Assembly (NCBI GenBank): GCA_051955985.1
Contig: JBQCGD010000041.1
Span: 5,148 to 69,147 of the forward strand
From: DATKPA01 sp051955985
GTDB taxonomy: Bacteria > Planctomycetota > Phycisphaerae > WQYP01
Length of the DNA stretch: 64,000 bases
Reading direction: 5' to 3'
Below, piece by piece: positions 1 to 9,184 of the stretch. The notes beneath the pieces were generated by a model. It was not told where the DNA came from. It saw nothing but the letters and a program-made list of their open reading frames with translations, and did no database searches. Made by a program: the position numbers and the translations under genes. Each line of letters starts with the position of its first letter. Position 1 is the first letter of the stretch.

Positions 1-1
1 C

Positions 2-844
2 CCGCTGCTGGCGGTGGGGGGGATTGCGGGGTCTTTTGCGGTGCGGCGGAAATATCCGGGCGTGCTGGCGGCGGTCTTGTTCTTCGTGGTGACGCTCTTT
101 CCGGCGCTCGGGTTCTTCAACATTTACCCGATGCGGTTCAGCTTCGTCGCGGATCACTTTCAATACCTCGCGGCCATTGGAATGCTGGCGCTTTTCGCGG
201 CGGCAGCGACCTGGCTTGTGCGGCTTCTGCGGCCGGAAGTCCGATGGGTCCTGGGCTCGATCGTCATCGCCGGTCTCGCAACGCTCTCCATGGCGAGCGA
301 AACGCAGTACCGCGACGAGGGGACCTTGTGGCGGCAGACAATCGTGAAGAATCCGGACGCGTGGATTGCGTATGAGAACCTGGGGATCCTGGAGTTCAAT
401 GCGCAGCATTACAATGCGGCGGTGGAGGATTTTGAGCGGTCACTGAAACTGAAGCCGGAGAACCACTCGGGGATTTATGCAAACCTTGGGAACGGGTACC
501 TGCTGCTCGGACGGGTGGAGGATGCGGAGCGGACGTATCGGGCGGGGCTGGCGGTGCCGGCGGATCCGGTGACGCATGCGGCGATCGCGAACGGATTGGG
601 GACGTTGTACGCGCGGCAGAAGGATTTGGGGCGGGCGGCGGAGATGTTCCGGGCGGCGGTGGCGTCGGATCCGAAGCTGGTGTCGGGGTGGGTGAACCTG
701 GCGTATGCGGAGTTCTTGTCGGGAGATGTGGGGCGGGCGCGGAAGGACGTAGGGAAGGCGCTGGCTCTGGAGCCGGGGAATGAGAAGGCGAAGGGGCTGC
801 AGGCGCAACTGGAATCGCCGGCGACTGCCACACGTCCGCGTTGA
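2..844 (+). CDS. Polytopic membrane protein with C-terminal TPR repeats (5'-truncated)
   Basis: The reading frame is open to the left window edge, so only the last 281 or so codons are present and the GTG at 14 is probably internal. The visible part has three membrane segments (about residues 14-38, 49-72 and 76-95 counted from that GTG) followed by about four tetratricopeptide repeats (about 114-270). The motif FSFVADHFQYL before the second membrane segment resembles the conserved loop of TMTC-like GT-C glycosyltransferases that carry C-terminal TPRs. The membrane-plus-TPR layout is seen directly; a role in protein or cell-surface glycosylation is inference from that family. The gene converges on the porin at 904-2369, with a shared hairpin between them. 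Confidence 0.75.
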   Translation, partial: PLLAVGGIAGSFAVRRKYPGVLAAVLFFVVTLFPALGFFNIYPMRFSFVADHFQYLAAIGMLALFAAAATWLVRLLRPEVRWVLGSIVIAGLATLSMASETQYRDEGTLWRQTIVKNPDAWIAYENLGILEFNAQHYNAAVEDFERSLKLKPENHSGIYANLGNGYLLLGRVEDAERTYRAGLAVPADPVTHAAIANGLGTLYARQKDLGRAAEMFRAAVASDPKLVSGWVNLAYAEFLSGDVGRARKDVGKALALEPGNEKAKGLQAQLESPATATRPR

Positions 845-856
845 ACATGCGGAAGG

Positions 857-895
857 AGCAGGCGGCCAGTACCCAATGCCTCCCGGCCGCCTGCT
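857..895. terminator. Bidirectional hairpin between convergent genes
   Basis: An 11-bp perfect stem (AGCAGGCGGCC at 857-867 pairing with 885-895) with a 17-nt loop lies between the two convergent stop codons. There is no strong T-tract on either side, so termination is inferred from position and stem strength. Confidence 0.5.
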
Positions 896-903
896 GCGTT
901 GCT

Positions 904-2369
904 TTAGAACTTGAGCTGGAGCTGGGCGCGGAAGATGACGTCCTGGGTGTTGATGGCTGTATCAATGCAGGAGTTGGTGTAGGCGGCTTCGTTGGGGATG
1001 AAGGTGACGTCGCTTTGAATTTTGAGGTTATGGGCGAACATGTAGTAGTTGAGTCCCAGGGCGTATTCTTCCATGCGGTTGGGGCCGCCTTCGGTGAGGA
1101 GCTGGCCTGCGCGGGCGACGACTTCCCAGTTGTTGGTGAGCATGTAGCCGACCTGGCCATAGTAGCCGGCTTCGAAGAAGCTGGTGGCTGGGATGGAGGT
1201 GGTGACGCCGTCACCGGGGTTCTGATTGACCTGCTGGAAGTAGGCGGCGCCGAGGAGTGAAATGCCGCGGTATTTGGCGGCGGCGTCGACAGTGGCGCGG
1301 TACAGATCGCCATTCAGAGTATAGCGCCGGCGAATCCGGGCGAGGGCTGGGTGGAGAGACCGGGGATGGTGGCATTTCCCTGAGGGCTCGGGAACGCGTC
1401 CTTGCTGGTGTTTGCGGATTCGTATCCGGCGGCGGCGCCGAGTTGCCACGCAAGGGAGGAATTATCAGCGCGGCGGTCGGGCTCATCGAGGAAGTCGGCG
1501 ATTTTTCCCGCGCCGACGAATTGGGTACGCGCATAAAAGGCGAGGCGATTGTCAGTGGCTCCGGTAAAGGGGCTGGTGCTGCTGGTGTTGATTTCGGAGA
1601 CGCGGCCGAGGTTATTGGTTTTTTGGCCGTTGTTCATGTTGAGCTCATAGGACCAGCGGTCTTTCACGGGCTGGCCGAAGAGGCTGGCGCCGAGGGAGCG
1701 GATGGGGTCGAAGGGGATGAGGACGGTGGGGAAGTCGACAAATTCCTGGCCGGCAAACGTGTATTCGGCGCGGGAGAAGGGTGTGACGAAGGAACCGACG
1801 CGGAAGTTGAGCGCGTCATTGAAGCGGTAAGCGATGTAAGCATCCTGGAGTTGGAAGAAGCTCTGGTCGGATTTGCCGGCGAAGTCGCAGCCGAAATCGC
1901 CGGAGATGTTGAAGGTGACATTAGGGGAGAATGCGTTGCCGGAGAAGATGATGCGGGCGCGGCGGATATCGAAGCCGCTGGCGTTGCCCGAGCGGGGTTT
2001 GGTGGCGAAGTCGGAGCCGTGAACGAAGTGGTCCTGGGCGAAGGTGTATCGGAGCTGCATGATGCCGCCGACCGCGAGACGGAAGTTGGCATCAGGGGAC
2101 TGGATGTAAAAGCCATTGTTGTAGCCGGCGAGGGGGAGGGACTTGTCGCAGGTCCTGGCGTCGGCAATGGCGGAATCAACGATGGCGCGGATCTGTGCGG
2201 CGCGGGCGTCGGTCATCCAGTTCTGGTTTTGCTGCTGTTCGAGCTCGGCGACGCGTGCCGAGAGCTGGCGGACGGTTGCCTGAAGGTCCTGATCTTCCGC
2301 CCGGGCAGGGTTTGCTGCACAAATTGCAGCGACTGCACAAAGCGCCAGAGTCGTCTTCGACTTAAACAT
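904..2369 (-). CDS. Outer-membrane porin, phosphate-selective OprO/OprP type, with a -1 frameshift
   Basis: The start at 2369 is set by GGAGG just upstream and by a clear signal peptide (MFKSKTTLALC...ARA, cut near residue 24). A short coiled coil (QLSARVAELEQQQ) follows, then a beta-barrel of the phosphate-selective porin O/P type ending in the typical terminal Phe (QLQLKF). The frame breaks near 1323-1324: the upstream frame ends in ...PGFAGAIL-stop at 1314, while the barrel continues one frame over as YTLNGDLYRATVDAA. Restoring one base gives a normal 488-residue porin. The family forms trimeric outer-membrane channels for anions or small solutes; the actual substrate cannot be read here. 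Either the gene is recently inactivated or the sequence has a one-base error, since both halves look well conserved. It is divergent from the chemoreceptor at 2589. Confidence 0.75.
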
Positions 2370-2588
2370 AGTGCCTCCAAAATATTTCCAAATGAATCTG
2401 GGGCACTCATCGGCGGGGCGGGTGGAGCCCTCCACCCTAAAGGCGAGAGAGCGTTTTTCCTTACCTTGAACAGGTTTCAGATTCAGAAATTCTCCTAGGC
2501 GGGGTTGCGACGATAGCGAAAGCAACTTTCCGGCGAATGCCATTTTCAGGCATTGGCTATTTGTTTTTTTGTTCAGGAGAGACGAACC

Positions 2589-4139
2589 ATGGCAGGTATG
2601 TTCAAAACGATCCGGGGGCGCATGTTGCTGATCCCGGGGGCAACGCTGGCGGTGATGCTTGGGGTGCAGTTCATCAATGAAAAGATCAACCGGGACCTGC
2701 TGAGGGATCATGTATTGCCGCAGTTTGAGGAGCAGGTGATGCATGGGCACCGCAACGAGTTGAAGACCGCGGTGGATGTAGAGGCGACACTGCTTGCCCA
2801 GCTCGTTGCACCCCTCAAGACAAGAGAGCAGCGGGCAGAGGCGATCACGGCGCAAACGGATCCGTTACGGTTTATGACCGACGGGTCCGGGTATTTCTTT
2901 ACGTATTTCATGGATGGCACACGCATCAATATTCCCACGAACAAGTCGCTTAACGGGAAGAAAACGCAGGACATGAAAGACCCAGACGGCGTTTATTTCA
3001 TCAAGGAATTCGAGAAAGCTGCCACGGCGGGAGGAGGATTTGTAGCGTACCGATTCGAGAAGGTGGGGCAAGGGGTTCAGCCGAAACTGAGTTACGTGAA
3101 GCCAGTGGCGGGGACCGATATTTATGTCGGCGCGGGCGTGTACACGGACGACGTGAAGGAGGAATCCGCCAAGCTGCAGGCAGGCGTGGCCGCGGCATCC
3201 ATGCAGGCGTTGAAGCTGCGGCTGGTGCTGCTTGCATCAGCCGTGACGCTGGTGGTCGGGGCGTCGTGGATGATCGGGCGGAGCATTGTGAAGCGGCTGG
3301 CGAGGGGTGCGAACGCGCTGGCGGCGGGATCGGAGCAGACGAGCGCCGCGGCGGGTCAGATTGCAACCGCAAGCCAGACGCTCGCGCAGGGAGCATCCGA
3401 GCAGGCCGCATCCATCACCGAAACGACGAGTGCCGTCGAGCAGCTTGCAACGACAACCAAGAGCAATGCCGGAGCGGTGACACGAGCGCGCGGTATGTCG
3501 GAGGAAGTTCGCAGGGCGACAGTGGCGGGAGATGCGTCGATGAAGCGGATGGATGAAGCAATTCGGAAGATCGAGTCTTCCGCGCATGAAACGGCAAAGA
3601 TCAGCCGGGCGATCAATGACATTGCGTTTCAGACGAACCTGCTGGCGCTGAACGCGGCGGTGGAGGCTGCGCGGGCAGGAGAAGCAGGGAAGGGCTTTGC
3701 GGTGGTGGCGGAGGAAGTCAGGAACCTGGCGATGCGGTCGGCGGAGGCGGCGGCGAACACAACCGAGTTGCTGGAGGAGGCCGCGGGTTCCGCGAAGCAG
3801 GGCGTGGAGATTGCGGGCGAAGTGGTAGGGGCGTTCGCGGCAATCGAGAATCAGACGAAGAGCATGGGGGCGGTGATAGAAGAGATCGCGTCGGCGGCGG
3901 ATGTGCAGGCTGCGGGGATTGAGCAGATCAGCTCGGCGATGGAGCAGATGGACAAGGTCACGCAATCCAATGCGGCATCGGCGGAGGAAACGGCGGCGGC
4001 CGCGGAGGAACTGGCGAGCCAGACGACGGAGGTGGATCGCACAGTGACGGATTTGCGCCTGCTGGTGGGAGAAAAGGTCCGCAACTCGCCGCGCAAGGGG
4101 GAACGTCAGGCCGTGGCGGCGGCGAGGTCGGTGAAGTAG
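2589..4139 (+). CDS. Methyl-accepting chemotaxis protein with periplasmic Cache domain
   Basis: 516 aa; AGGAGA nine bases upstream favours the ATG at 2589 over an in-frame ATG at 2553. Order of parts: membrane segment at about residues 11-29, a single-Cache sensor domain at about 30-200 (YFFTYFMDGTRINIP, then a DPDGVYF stretch and YVGAGVYTDD), a second membrane segment at about 209-229, then a long coiled-coil signalling domain with the hairpin tip INDIAFQTNLLALNAAVEAA near residue 342. The HAMP region after the second membrane helix looks very short. The protein should sense a small extracellular ligand and control a CheA/CheW complex through the cytoplasmic tip. No che genes lie nearby, so it is an orphan receptor. 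Its 3' end overlaps the convergent aroA by 34 bases. Confidence 0.92.
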   Translation: MAGMFKTIRGRMLLIPGATLAVMLGVQFINEKINRDLLRDHVLPQFEEQVMHGHRNELKTAVDVEATLLAQLVAPLKTREQRAEAITAQTDPLRFMTDGSGYFFTYFMDGTRINIPTNKSLNGKKTQDMKDPDGVYFIKEFEKAATAGGGFVAYRFEKVGQGVQPKLSYVKPVAGTDIYVGAGVYTDDVKEESAKLQAGVAAASMQALKLRLVLLASAVTLVVGASWMIGRSIVKRLARGANALAAGSEQTSAAAGQIATASQTLAQGASEQAASITETTSAVEQLATTTKSNAGAVTRARGMSEEVRRATVAGDASMKRMDEAIRKIESSAHETAKISRAINDIAFQTNLLALNAAVEAARAGEAGKGFAVVAEEVRNLAMRSAEAAANTTELLEEAAGSAKQGVEIAGEVVGAFAAIENQTKSMGAVIEEIASAADVQAAGIEQISSAMEQMDKVTQSNAASAEETAAAAEELASQTTEVDRTVTDLRLLVGEKVRNSPRKGERQAVAAARSVK

Positions 4140-5428
4140 TCGGGGTAGGTTTTGGCGGTGCATTTGGGGTCGAGGATGCGGATGCCACTTGATCGGAGGC
4201 CGGCGATGGCGAAGGACATGGCCATGCGGTGGTCGTCGTAGGTGGCGATGCTGGCGGGGGTGAGCGCGTTGCCCGGTGGGGGGGTGATGGTGATGGAGTC
4301 GCGGGTGGTTTGGACCTGGGCGCCGAGTTTTTTGAGTTCGGTTTCCAGGGCGGCGAGGCGGTCGGTTTCTTTGACGCGGAGGTTCCAGACGTTGCGGACC
4401 GTGGTGGTGCCTTGAGCGAAGAGGGCGACGACGGCGAGGGTTTGGACCATGTCGGGGATGTGGTTCATGTCGACATCGATGGCGGAGAGTTTGCCGTCGG
4501 AAGGGGCGGCGACGGTGATGGCGTTGGGTTGCCAGGTGACCTGTGCGCCCATTTTTTGGAGGAGGTCGGCGAAGGCGACATCGCCCTGGAGGCTGTTTTC
4601 GCTCAGGCCTTCGATGGTGATGCTGGAGCCGGGGATGATGGCGGCGGCGGCGAGGAAGTAGCTGGCGTTGCTGGCGTCGGGTTCGATGGCGTACTGGCGG
4701 GGCTGGTATCTGGCGGTGGGGATCTGGATGGCGCGCGAGGTGGTTTGGCCGCACTGGTCGTGCACGTGAACGGGGACGCCGAACTGTTCCATCATGCGGA
4801 GGGTCATGGTCACGTAAGGTTCGCTGGTGACGGGGCCGAGGAGGGAGACGGTGACGTCGTTGTCGGCGTAGGGGGCGGCCATGAGGATGGCGGAGATGTA
4901 TTGGGAGGATTTGGCGTCGGCGAACTGGCAGCCGCCACCGGCGAGGCCGCGGCCCTTGATGCGGATAGGGGGGTACCCTTTGGCGAGGTCGTAGTGGATG
5001 TCGGCGCCGAGGGTTTGGAGTTGATCGACGAGCTGGTCGATGGGGCGCTGGCGCATGCGGGGGATGCCGTCGAGGATGTATTCGGAGTGGCCGAGGGAGA
5101 GCATGGCGGCGAGGAAGCGGATGGTGGTGCCGGAGTTTCCGCAACTGATAGGCGCCGGGCCGGGGGGCGGGGGGGGGATGTCGGCGCCGCGGCCGGTGAT
5201 GGCGACGGTGCGGGCGGCCTGGTTCATGCGGAGATCGTAGCCGAGGGTCTGGAGGGCGTTGATCATTTGCCAGGTGTCGTCGGCGAAGAGGACGCCGGAG
5301 AGTTCGGAGGTGCCATCGGCGAGTGCGGCGAGGGGGAGTGCGCGGTTGGTGATGGATTTGCTGCCGGGGACGCGGACGGTTTTGCGGAAGGGGGCGGGGA
5401 CGGGGTGGATGTCGATGAAATCGGGCAC
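4106..5428 (-). CDS. aroA: 3-phosphoshikimate 1-carboxyvinyltransferase (EPSP synthase)
   Basis: 440 aa, normal family length. It transfers the enolpyruvyl group from PEP to shikimate-3-phosphate, the sixth step of the shikimate pathway, in the cytoplasm. Diagnostic motifs are the N-terminal PGSKSITNRALPLAAL, the substrate-binding CGNSGTTIRFLAAM near residue 95, and the C-terminal signature RVKETDRLAAL, with YDDHRMAMSFA further on. The tail converges on and overlaps the chemoreceptor gene by 34 bases. It stands alone here, with no other aro gene in the window. The C-rich codon use of this - strand gene means the + strand is G-rich, as in its neighbours. Confidence 0.97.
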   Translation of the reverse strand: MPDFIDIHPVPAPFRKTVRVPGSKSITNRALPLAALADGTSELSGVLFADDTWQMINALQTLGYDLRMNQAARTVAITGRGADIPPPPPGPAPISCGNSGTTIRFLAAMLSLGHSEYILDGIPRMRQRPIDQLVDQLQTLGADIHYDLAKGYPPIRIKGRGLAGGGCQFADAKSSQYISAILMAAPYADNDVTVSLLGPVTSEPYVTMTLRMMEQFGVPVHVHDQCGQTTSRAIQIPTARYQPRQYAIEPDASNASYFLAAAAIIPGSSITIEGLSENSLQGDVAFADLLQKMGAQVTWQPNAITVAAPSDGKLSAIDVDMNHIPDMVQTLAVVALFAQGTTTVRNVWNLRVKETDRLAALETELKKLGAQVQTTRDSITITPPPGNALTPASIATYDDHRMAMSFAIAGLRSSGIRILDPKCTAKTYPDYFTDLAAATA

Positions 5429-5580
5429 CGGGGCACCTTGCGCGAGGGGAAAAAAAGAGATTTTAATCGATTGGGGAGGGTTTGGCGCGGGGTGGGGTCA
5501 ACGGATTCGATGCTATCCGCTTTGTTTACTCTGCGCGCCTCTGCGCCCAGGGACGGGCGATCTGTGGGAAGGGCGGGAAT

Positions 5581-5608
5581 AGCCGACGGGGGCGTCGGCT
5601 CCACTTTA
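5581..5608 (-). repeat. Stop-codon-associated hairpin repeat, copy 1
   Basis: Read on the - strand, the TAA stop of the gene at 5606-6598 is followed by AGTGG and then an 8-bp stem AGCCGACG/CGTCGGCT with a four-base CCCC loop. The same layout occurs after the stop codons at 40462 and 54652. There is no T-tract. Confidence 0.8.
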
Positions 5609-6598
5609 TTTTTTGATGGCGGGGGGAACGGGGACGCCGGGGATGACTTTCTGGAGGGAGCCGGGGCCTGAGGAGGCGGAGCCGGTGATGGCGTTGACGT
5701 TGAACTGGATTTCGTTGGAGTCGGCGTCTTTGCCGGGCGCGGTGAACGCCTTGGAGCCGGCGAGGTCGTTGAGGACGGCGATGGCGCTGGTGACGGCATC
5801 GCGGACGCTGTCGGAATAGTTGGTGGGGACGTCGCCGCCGCTTTCACCCTGTCGGGCTTCCATGGCCTGGAGCTGCTGGGCGGCGAAGCTGGCAATGCGG
5901 GCGGCGGAGGTGGCGAGTTTCGTCTTGTCGACGGTTGCGCCTTTTTTGATGAGGGGATCCAGCTGGCTCATGGCGGTTCCTGCGGCGCCGATGGTTTCGT
6001 GATCGGCGGGACCGGACTGGAGCTGATCGGCGAGGGCATCGGCGGCGGTCTGGAGGGCCCCGACGTCGCCGGCGGCACCGAGGGCGCGGATGATTTCCTG
6101 CTTGACCACGCCGGAGGTTTCGTGAGCGATCGTGTTGTTGAGGGCGGTGAGGGCGCGGGTGACGGCCGCACCGCCGACTTTCATAAGTTCGGGGAGAATG
6201 CCTTCGAGGCCCTTGGCACCCCAGTAGCGGATGGCGGGGTTGGGGTTGGAGATCATGATGTTTTCAAGTGCGGCATCGGCGGAGAGCGCTCTGGCCTCGC
6301 TGATGAGAATGGCGCCGTTGAGTTGGGCGTCGGGGTTGCCGCTTTGCTTGAGGATCTTGGCCCAGGGTCCGTCGAGAGCGGAGCCGCCGAGCATCTGGCG
6401 GACGTACTCATTTTTCTGGACGACGTTCATTTTGTTGAGGTCATCGAGGATGGCGGTGCGGAGGTTGATGGCGTCTTTGCCTTTGGCGCCGAGCATGGCG
6501 GAAGCATCGGCCTTGTAATCGCGCGCCTGGGCGAAAGTGGCGCCCACCCCCAACAAGATCATTCCGGCTACTGCACTCCACCGCCGCCGACACTGCAT
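5606..6598 (-). CDS. Secreted hypothetical protein with HEAT-like helical repeats
   Basis: 330 aa from the ATG at 6598, chosen because GGAG lies eight bases upstream and a signal peptide begins there (MQCRRRWSAVAGMILLGVG, cut near AQA). The mature protein is all-helical and Ala/Leu-rich, with segments resembling HEAT/armadillo repeats (NPAIRYWGAKGLEGILPEL, then KQEIIRALGAAGDVGALQTA). No catalytic motif is visible. A periplasmic scaffold or binding role is only inference. It is a single gene, divergent from the MFS exporter at 6819, and ends in a hairpin repeat directly after its stop codon. Confidence 0.75.
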   Translation of the reverse strand: MQCRRRWSAVAGMILLGVGATFAQARDYKADASAMLGAKGKDAINLRTAILDDLNKMNVVQKNEYVRQMLGGSALDGPWAKILKQSGNPDAQLNGAILISEARALSADAALENIMISNPNPAIRYWGAKGLEGILPELMKVGGAAVTRALTALNNTIAHETSGVVKQEIIRALGAAGDVGALQTAADALADQLQSGPADHETIGAAGTAMSQLDPLIKKGATVDKTKLATSAARIASFAAQQLQAMEARQGESGGDVPTNYSDSVRDAVTSAIAVLNDLAGSKAFTAPGKDADSNEIQFNVNAITGSASSGPGSLQKVIPGVPVPPAIKK

Positions 6599-6818
6599 CT
6601 TTGGGCTCCGCGCGTTTGCAAAGAAGAAAGGAAAGGGAAGAACGGGTACGCCTACGCCCTGCCAGTCGCGCAGGACCGCCTCCAAGCGGTAGCGAACCGT
6701 AACACGCGCGCGGAAATGTGTCAAGGCATTCTGCTGCTTGCAAACCCCTTGGCGGGGGGTGCTTGGCGCATTTCAACGGAGCGCTCGGCGAGCAGCGCAC
6801 TTGTTCTGACGGAAGCAG

Positions 6819-8486
6819 GTGTCCTATAGTGTCCCTCTTGCGCAGAACTCTCCCAGGTGCATCTTGGCCAACACGTCCTCTCCCACGGAAACGAAGACGA
6901 CTTCGTCGGCGCCGGCATCCTCCGGCGGCGTCGGCGGCATTGATACCGGCCCGCGCCGCTGGACGACGGCGGCGCTGCTGCTGGTGATGGTGCTGGCGTC
7001 GATGGAAGCGACGGTCACGGCGACGGCGATGCCGACGATCATCGGCGACCTGCACGGGCTGGAACATTATTCGTGGGTGATTTCGATTTACCTGCTGGCG
7101 TCGACGATTGCGATGCCGCTGTATGGGCGGTTGTCGGACGTGCTGGGGCGGAAGAAGGTGCTGCTGTTTGCGATTGCGCTGTTTTGCGCAGCGTCCACGA
7201 TGGCGGCGTTTTCGCGGACAATGGGGGAGTTGATCCTGCTGCGTGGGATGCAGGGGCTGGGGGCGGCGGGGATCATGCCGATCGTGCTGACGATCATCGG
7301 GGACATTTTCACGCTGGAGGAGCGGGCGAAGATGCAGGGGGCGTTTTCGGCGGTGTGGGGGACGGCGTCGTTCCTGGGGCCGGCGCTGGGGGCGTTCCTT
7401 GTGGGGACGACGCGGTTTGCGCCGTACGTGCCGGCGTGGTTTGCGCCGATGCTGGGATGGCATGTGATTTTCTGGGTGAACCTGCCGGCGGGGTTTGCGG
7501 GGATGCTGGTGTTGATGTGGAAGTACCAAGACCGGCAGAAGCCGCACTCGACGGATCTGGATTTGCCGGGGGTGGGGCTGCTGGCGCTGGGATCGACGGC
7601 GCTGTTGGCGGGGGTGTCACTGCTGGCGGGGCTGACGATTCCGCACTGGGCGGCGGCGGGATTGGCGGTGGCGGGGGTCGGGGTGATGGCGGGGTTTGTG
7701 CGGTGGGAGCGGGTGTCGGGGAACCCGATCATGCCGCCGGGGATGATGTTGAATCGGGCGATCGGGCCGTCGATGCTGGCGTCGGCGTTGCTGGGGGTGG
7801 TGGTGTATTCGATTGAGAATTATGTGCCGTTTTTTGTGCAGGGGGGACGGGGCGGGTCTGCGGCGAGTGCGGCGGCGACGGTGACGCCGACGATGCTGGC
7901 GTGGGCGACGTCGGGGATCGTGGCGGCACCGTTGATGGTGAAGTGGGGATTCCGGCGGATGGCGACGATCGGGGCGGTGCTATCCGCCGCGGGATTGAGT
8001 GGACTGCTGGCGACGGCGCTGACGGGCGGTCCATTGTGGTGCATCACGGGGACGCTGTTCATCACCGGCTGCGGGTTCGGATGCGGGTCGATGGCGATGC
8101 TGCTGGCGGCGCAGGACGCGGTGCAATGGCAGCAGCGGGGGATTGTCACCTCGGGGGTAACCTTTTGCCGCATGTTTGGCGGGGCGCTGGCGGTGGGGCT
8201 GTTCGGGGCATTGTTTAATATGATCAGCGCGACGCGGCTGGAACAAATGGCGAAGGGGAAGTTCGTCACAAGCGAACTGCTGAATCCGCAGAAACTCGGC
8301 GAACTGCAGAAAACACAGCCGGAGCTGCTGGCCGACGCGCAATCGGTGATCTGTCATGGGATCTGGTGGGTATTCGGGGCGATGGTGGCGGCGGGATTCC
8401 TGCAGATATTCGTTTGCCGCAAGATTTCGTCGCACAAATCGGAGCACGGGGTGACGCGGGCGGAGATGATGGAATCGCTGGGGTGA
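6819..8486 (+). CDS. MFS drug exporter, DHA2 family (EmrB/QacA type, 14 TM)
   Basis: 555 aa from the GTG at 6819; a TTG at 6865 (LANTSSPTETK) is an equally possible start, because the first 45 residues are polar and not conserved in the family. About fourteen membrane helices follow. MFS motif A is clear after TM2 (GRLSDVLGRKKVLL, near residue 102), as is the RGMQGLGAAGIMP stretch in TM4. Members of this family export hydrophobic compounds or cationic drugs by proton antiport across the inner membrane. No TetR/MarR regulator or membrane-fusion partner is adjacent, so the substrate is unknown. Confidence 0.92.
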   Translation: MSYSVPLAQNSPRCILANTSSPTETKTTSSAPASSGGVGGIDTGPRRWTTAALLLVMVLASMEATVTATAMPTIIGDLHGLEHYSWVISIYLLASTIAMPLYGRLSDVLGRKKVLLFAIALFCAASTMAAFSRTMGELILLRGMQGLGAAGIMPIVLTIIGDIFTLEERAKMQGAFSAVWGTASFLGPALGAFLVGTTRFAPYVPAWFAPMLGWHVIFWVNLPAGFAGMLVLMWKYQDRQKPHSTDLDLPGVGLLALGSTALLAGVSLLAGLTIPHWAAAGLAVAGVGVMAGFVRWERVSGNPIMPPGMMLNRAIGPSMLASALLGVVVYSIENYVPFFVQGGRGGSAASAAATVTPTMLAWATSGIVAAPLMVKWGFRRMATIGAVLSAAGLSGLLATALTGGPLWCITGTLFITGCGFGCGSMAMLLAAQDAVQWQQRGIVTSGVTFCRMFGGALAVGLFGALFNMISATRLEQMAKGKFVTSELLNPQKLGELQKTQPELLADAQSVICHGIWWVFGAMVAAGFLQIFVCRKISSHKSEHGVTRAEMMESLG

Positions 8487-8530
8487 GGGGAAGTTATCGG
8501 TCCGGAAACGGCTGAGGCGTGCGAAATCCT

Positions 8531-8536
8531 TATAAT
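8531..8536 (+). promoter_or_regulatory. Perfect -10 hexamer upstream of the ECF sigma gene
   Basis: TATAAT lies 57 bases before the sigma-factor start. No good -35 is seen 16-18 bases upstream, so the promoter may be an extended or activated type. Confidence 0.4.
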
Positions 8537-8593
8537 GGATGTAACGGCGAGGGGTGCGGGTGCGACTAGAGAGGAAAGCACCAGCGGTTCAAC

Positions 8594-9184
8594 ATGTCTC
8601 TCGGTTGCTTTCGGATTTGTGGAAGTTTCCCAAGGAGGAAGCAGGCCGTTCTTCACGAGCAATCCACTCTCAAAGACGTCGCCCGTCGGTGGGCTGCCAC
8701 CCAACCGACGGCGGCGTCGTTTATTTCGTTGCTGGTGAGCGACTTCCATGACGGGCAGGACATCCTGCAGGAAGTGGCGGCGGCGGTGCTGTCGTACGAT
8801 TTTGAGACCCACGGCTGGCCGAAGGTGTTTGACGCGTGGGTGATCGGGATCGCGCGTCACAAGGTGATGGACTACTACCGGAAGCGGGGGACGGACAAGC
8901 TGGTATTCGATTCGGAGTCGATCGACCGGATTGCCGAGGCCCACGAGCGGGTAGGGGACCAGATGCCGCTGCGGCGGGAGGCGCTGGAGAAGTGCCTGGG
9001 GCGGGTGCCGGGGAAATCGCGGCGGTTGCTGGAGATGCGTTACCAGTTGGGGATGGAGCCGAAGGACATTGGACCGCGAGTGGGGATGGCGGCGGGCGCG
9101 GTGCGGGTGTCGCTGCTGCGGATCCGGATGGCGCTGCGCGGGTGCATTGAAGCGCGGCTGGGGCGGCAGGGGGTGTGGCGGTGA
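8594..9184 (+). CDS. ECF sigma-70 factor, planctomycete/Verrucomicrobium subfamily
   Basis: 196 aa. Region 2 is visible as SLLVSDFHDGQDILQEVAAAV followed by AWVIGIARHKVMDYYRKRG, and region 4 as a helix-turn-helix (KDIGPRVGMAAGAVRVSLLR) near the C-terminus. It should direct RNA polymerase to a small regulon. The homologous part begins at about residue 31 (RRWAATQP), and an AAGGAGG at 8633-8639 has no usable start after it, so the ATG at 8594 is kept with some doubt. The stop codon overlaps the next gene (GTGA at 9181-9184), so sigma factor and FecR-like partner are translationally coupled, the usual arrangement for a sigma factor and its membrane regulator. Confidence 0.88.
   Translation: MSLGCFRICGSFPRRKQAVLHEQSTLKDVARRWAATQPTAASFISLLVSDFHDGQDILQEVAAAVLSYDFETHGWPKVFDAWVIGIARHKVMDYYRKRGTDKLVFDSESIDRIAEAHERVGDQMPLRREALEKCLGRVPGKSRRLLEMRYQLGMEPKDIGPRVGMAAGAVRVSLLRIRMALRGCIEARLGRQGVWR

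Noticed and set aside
4229..5671. 480-codon + strand frame over aroA
   Set aside because: Gly/Asp/Val-rich shadow of aroA, which carries all EPSP synthase motifs on the - strand.
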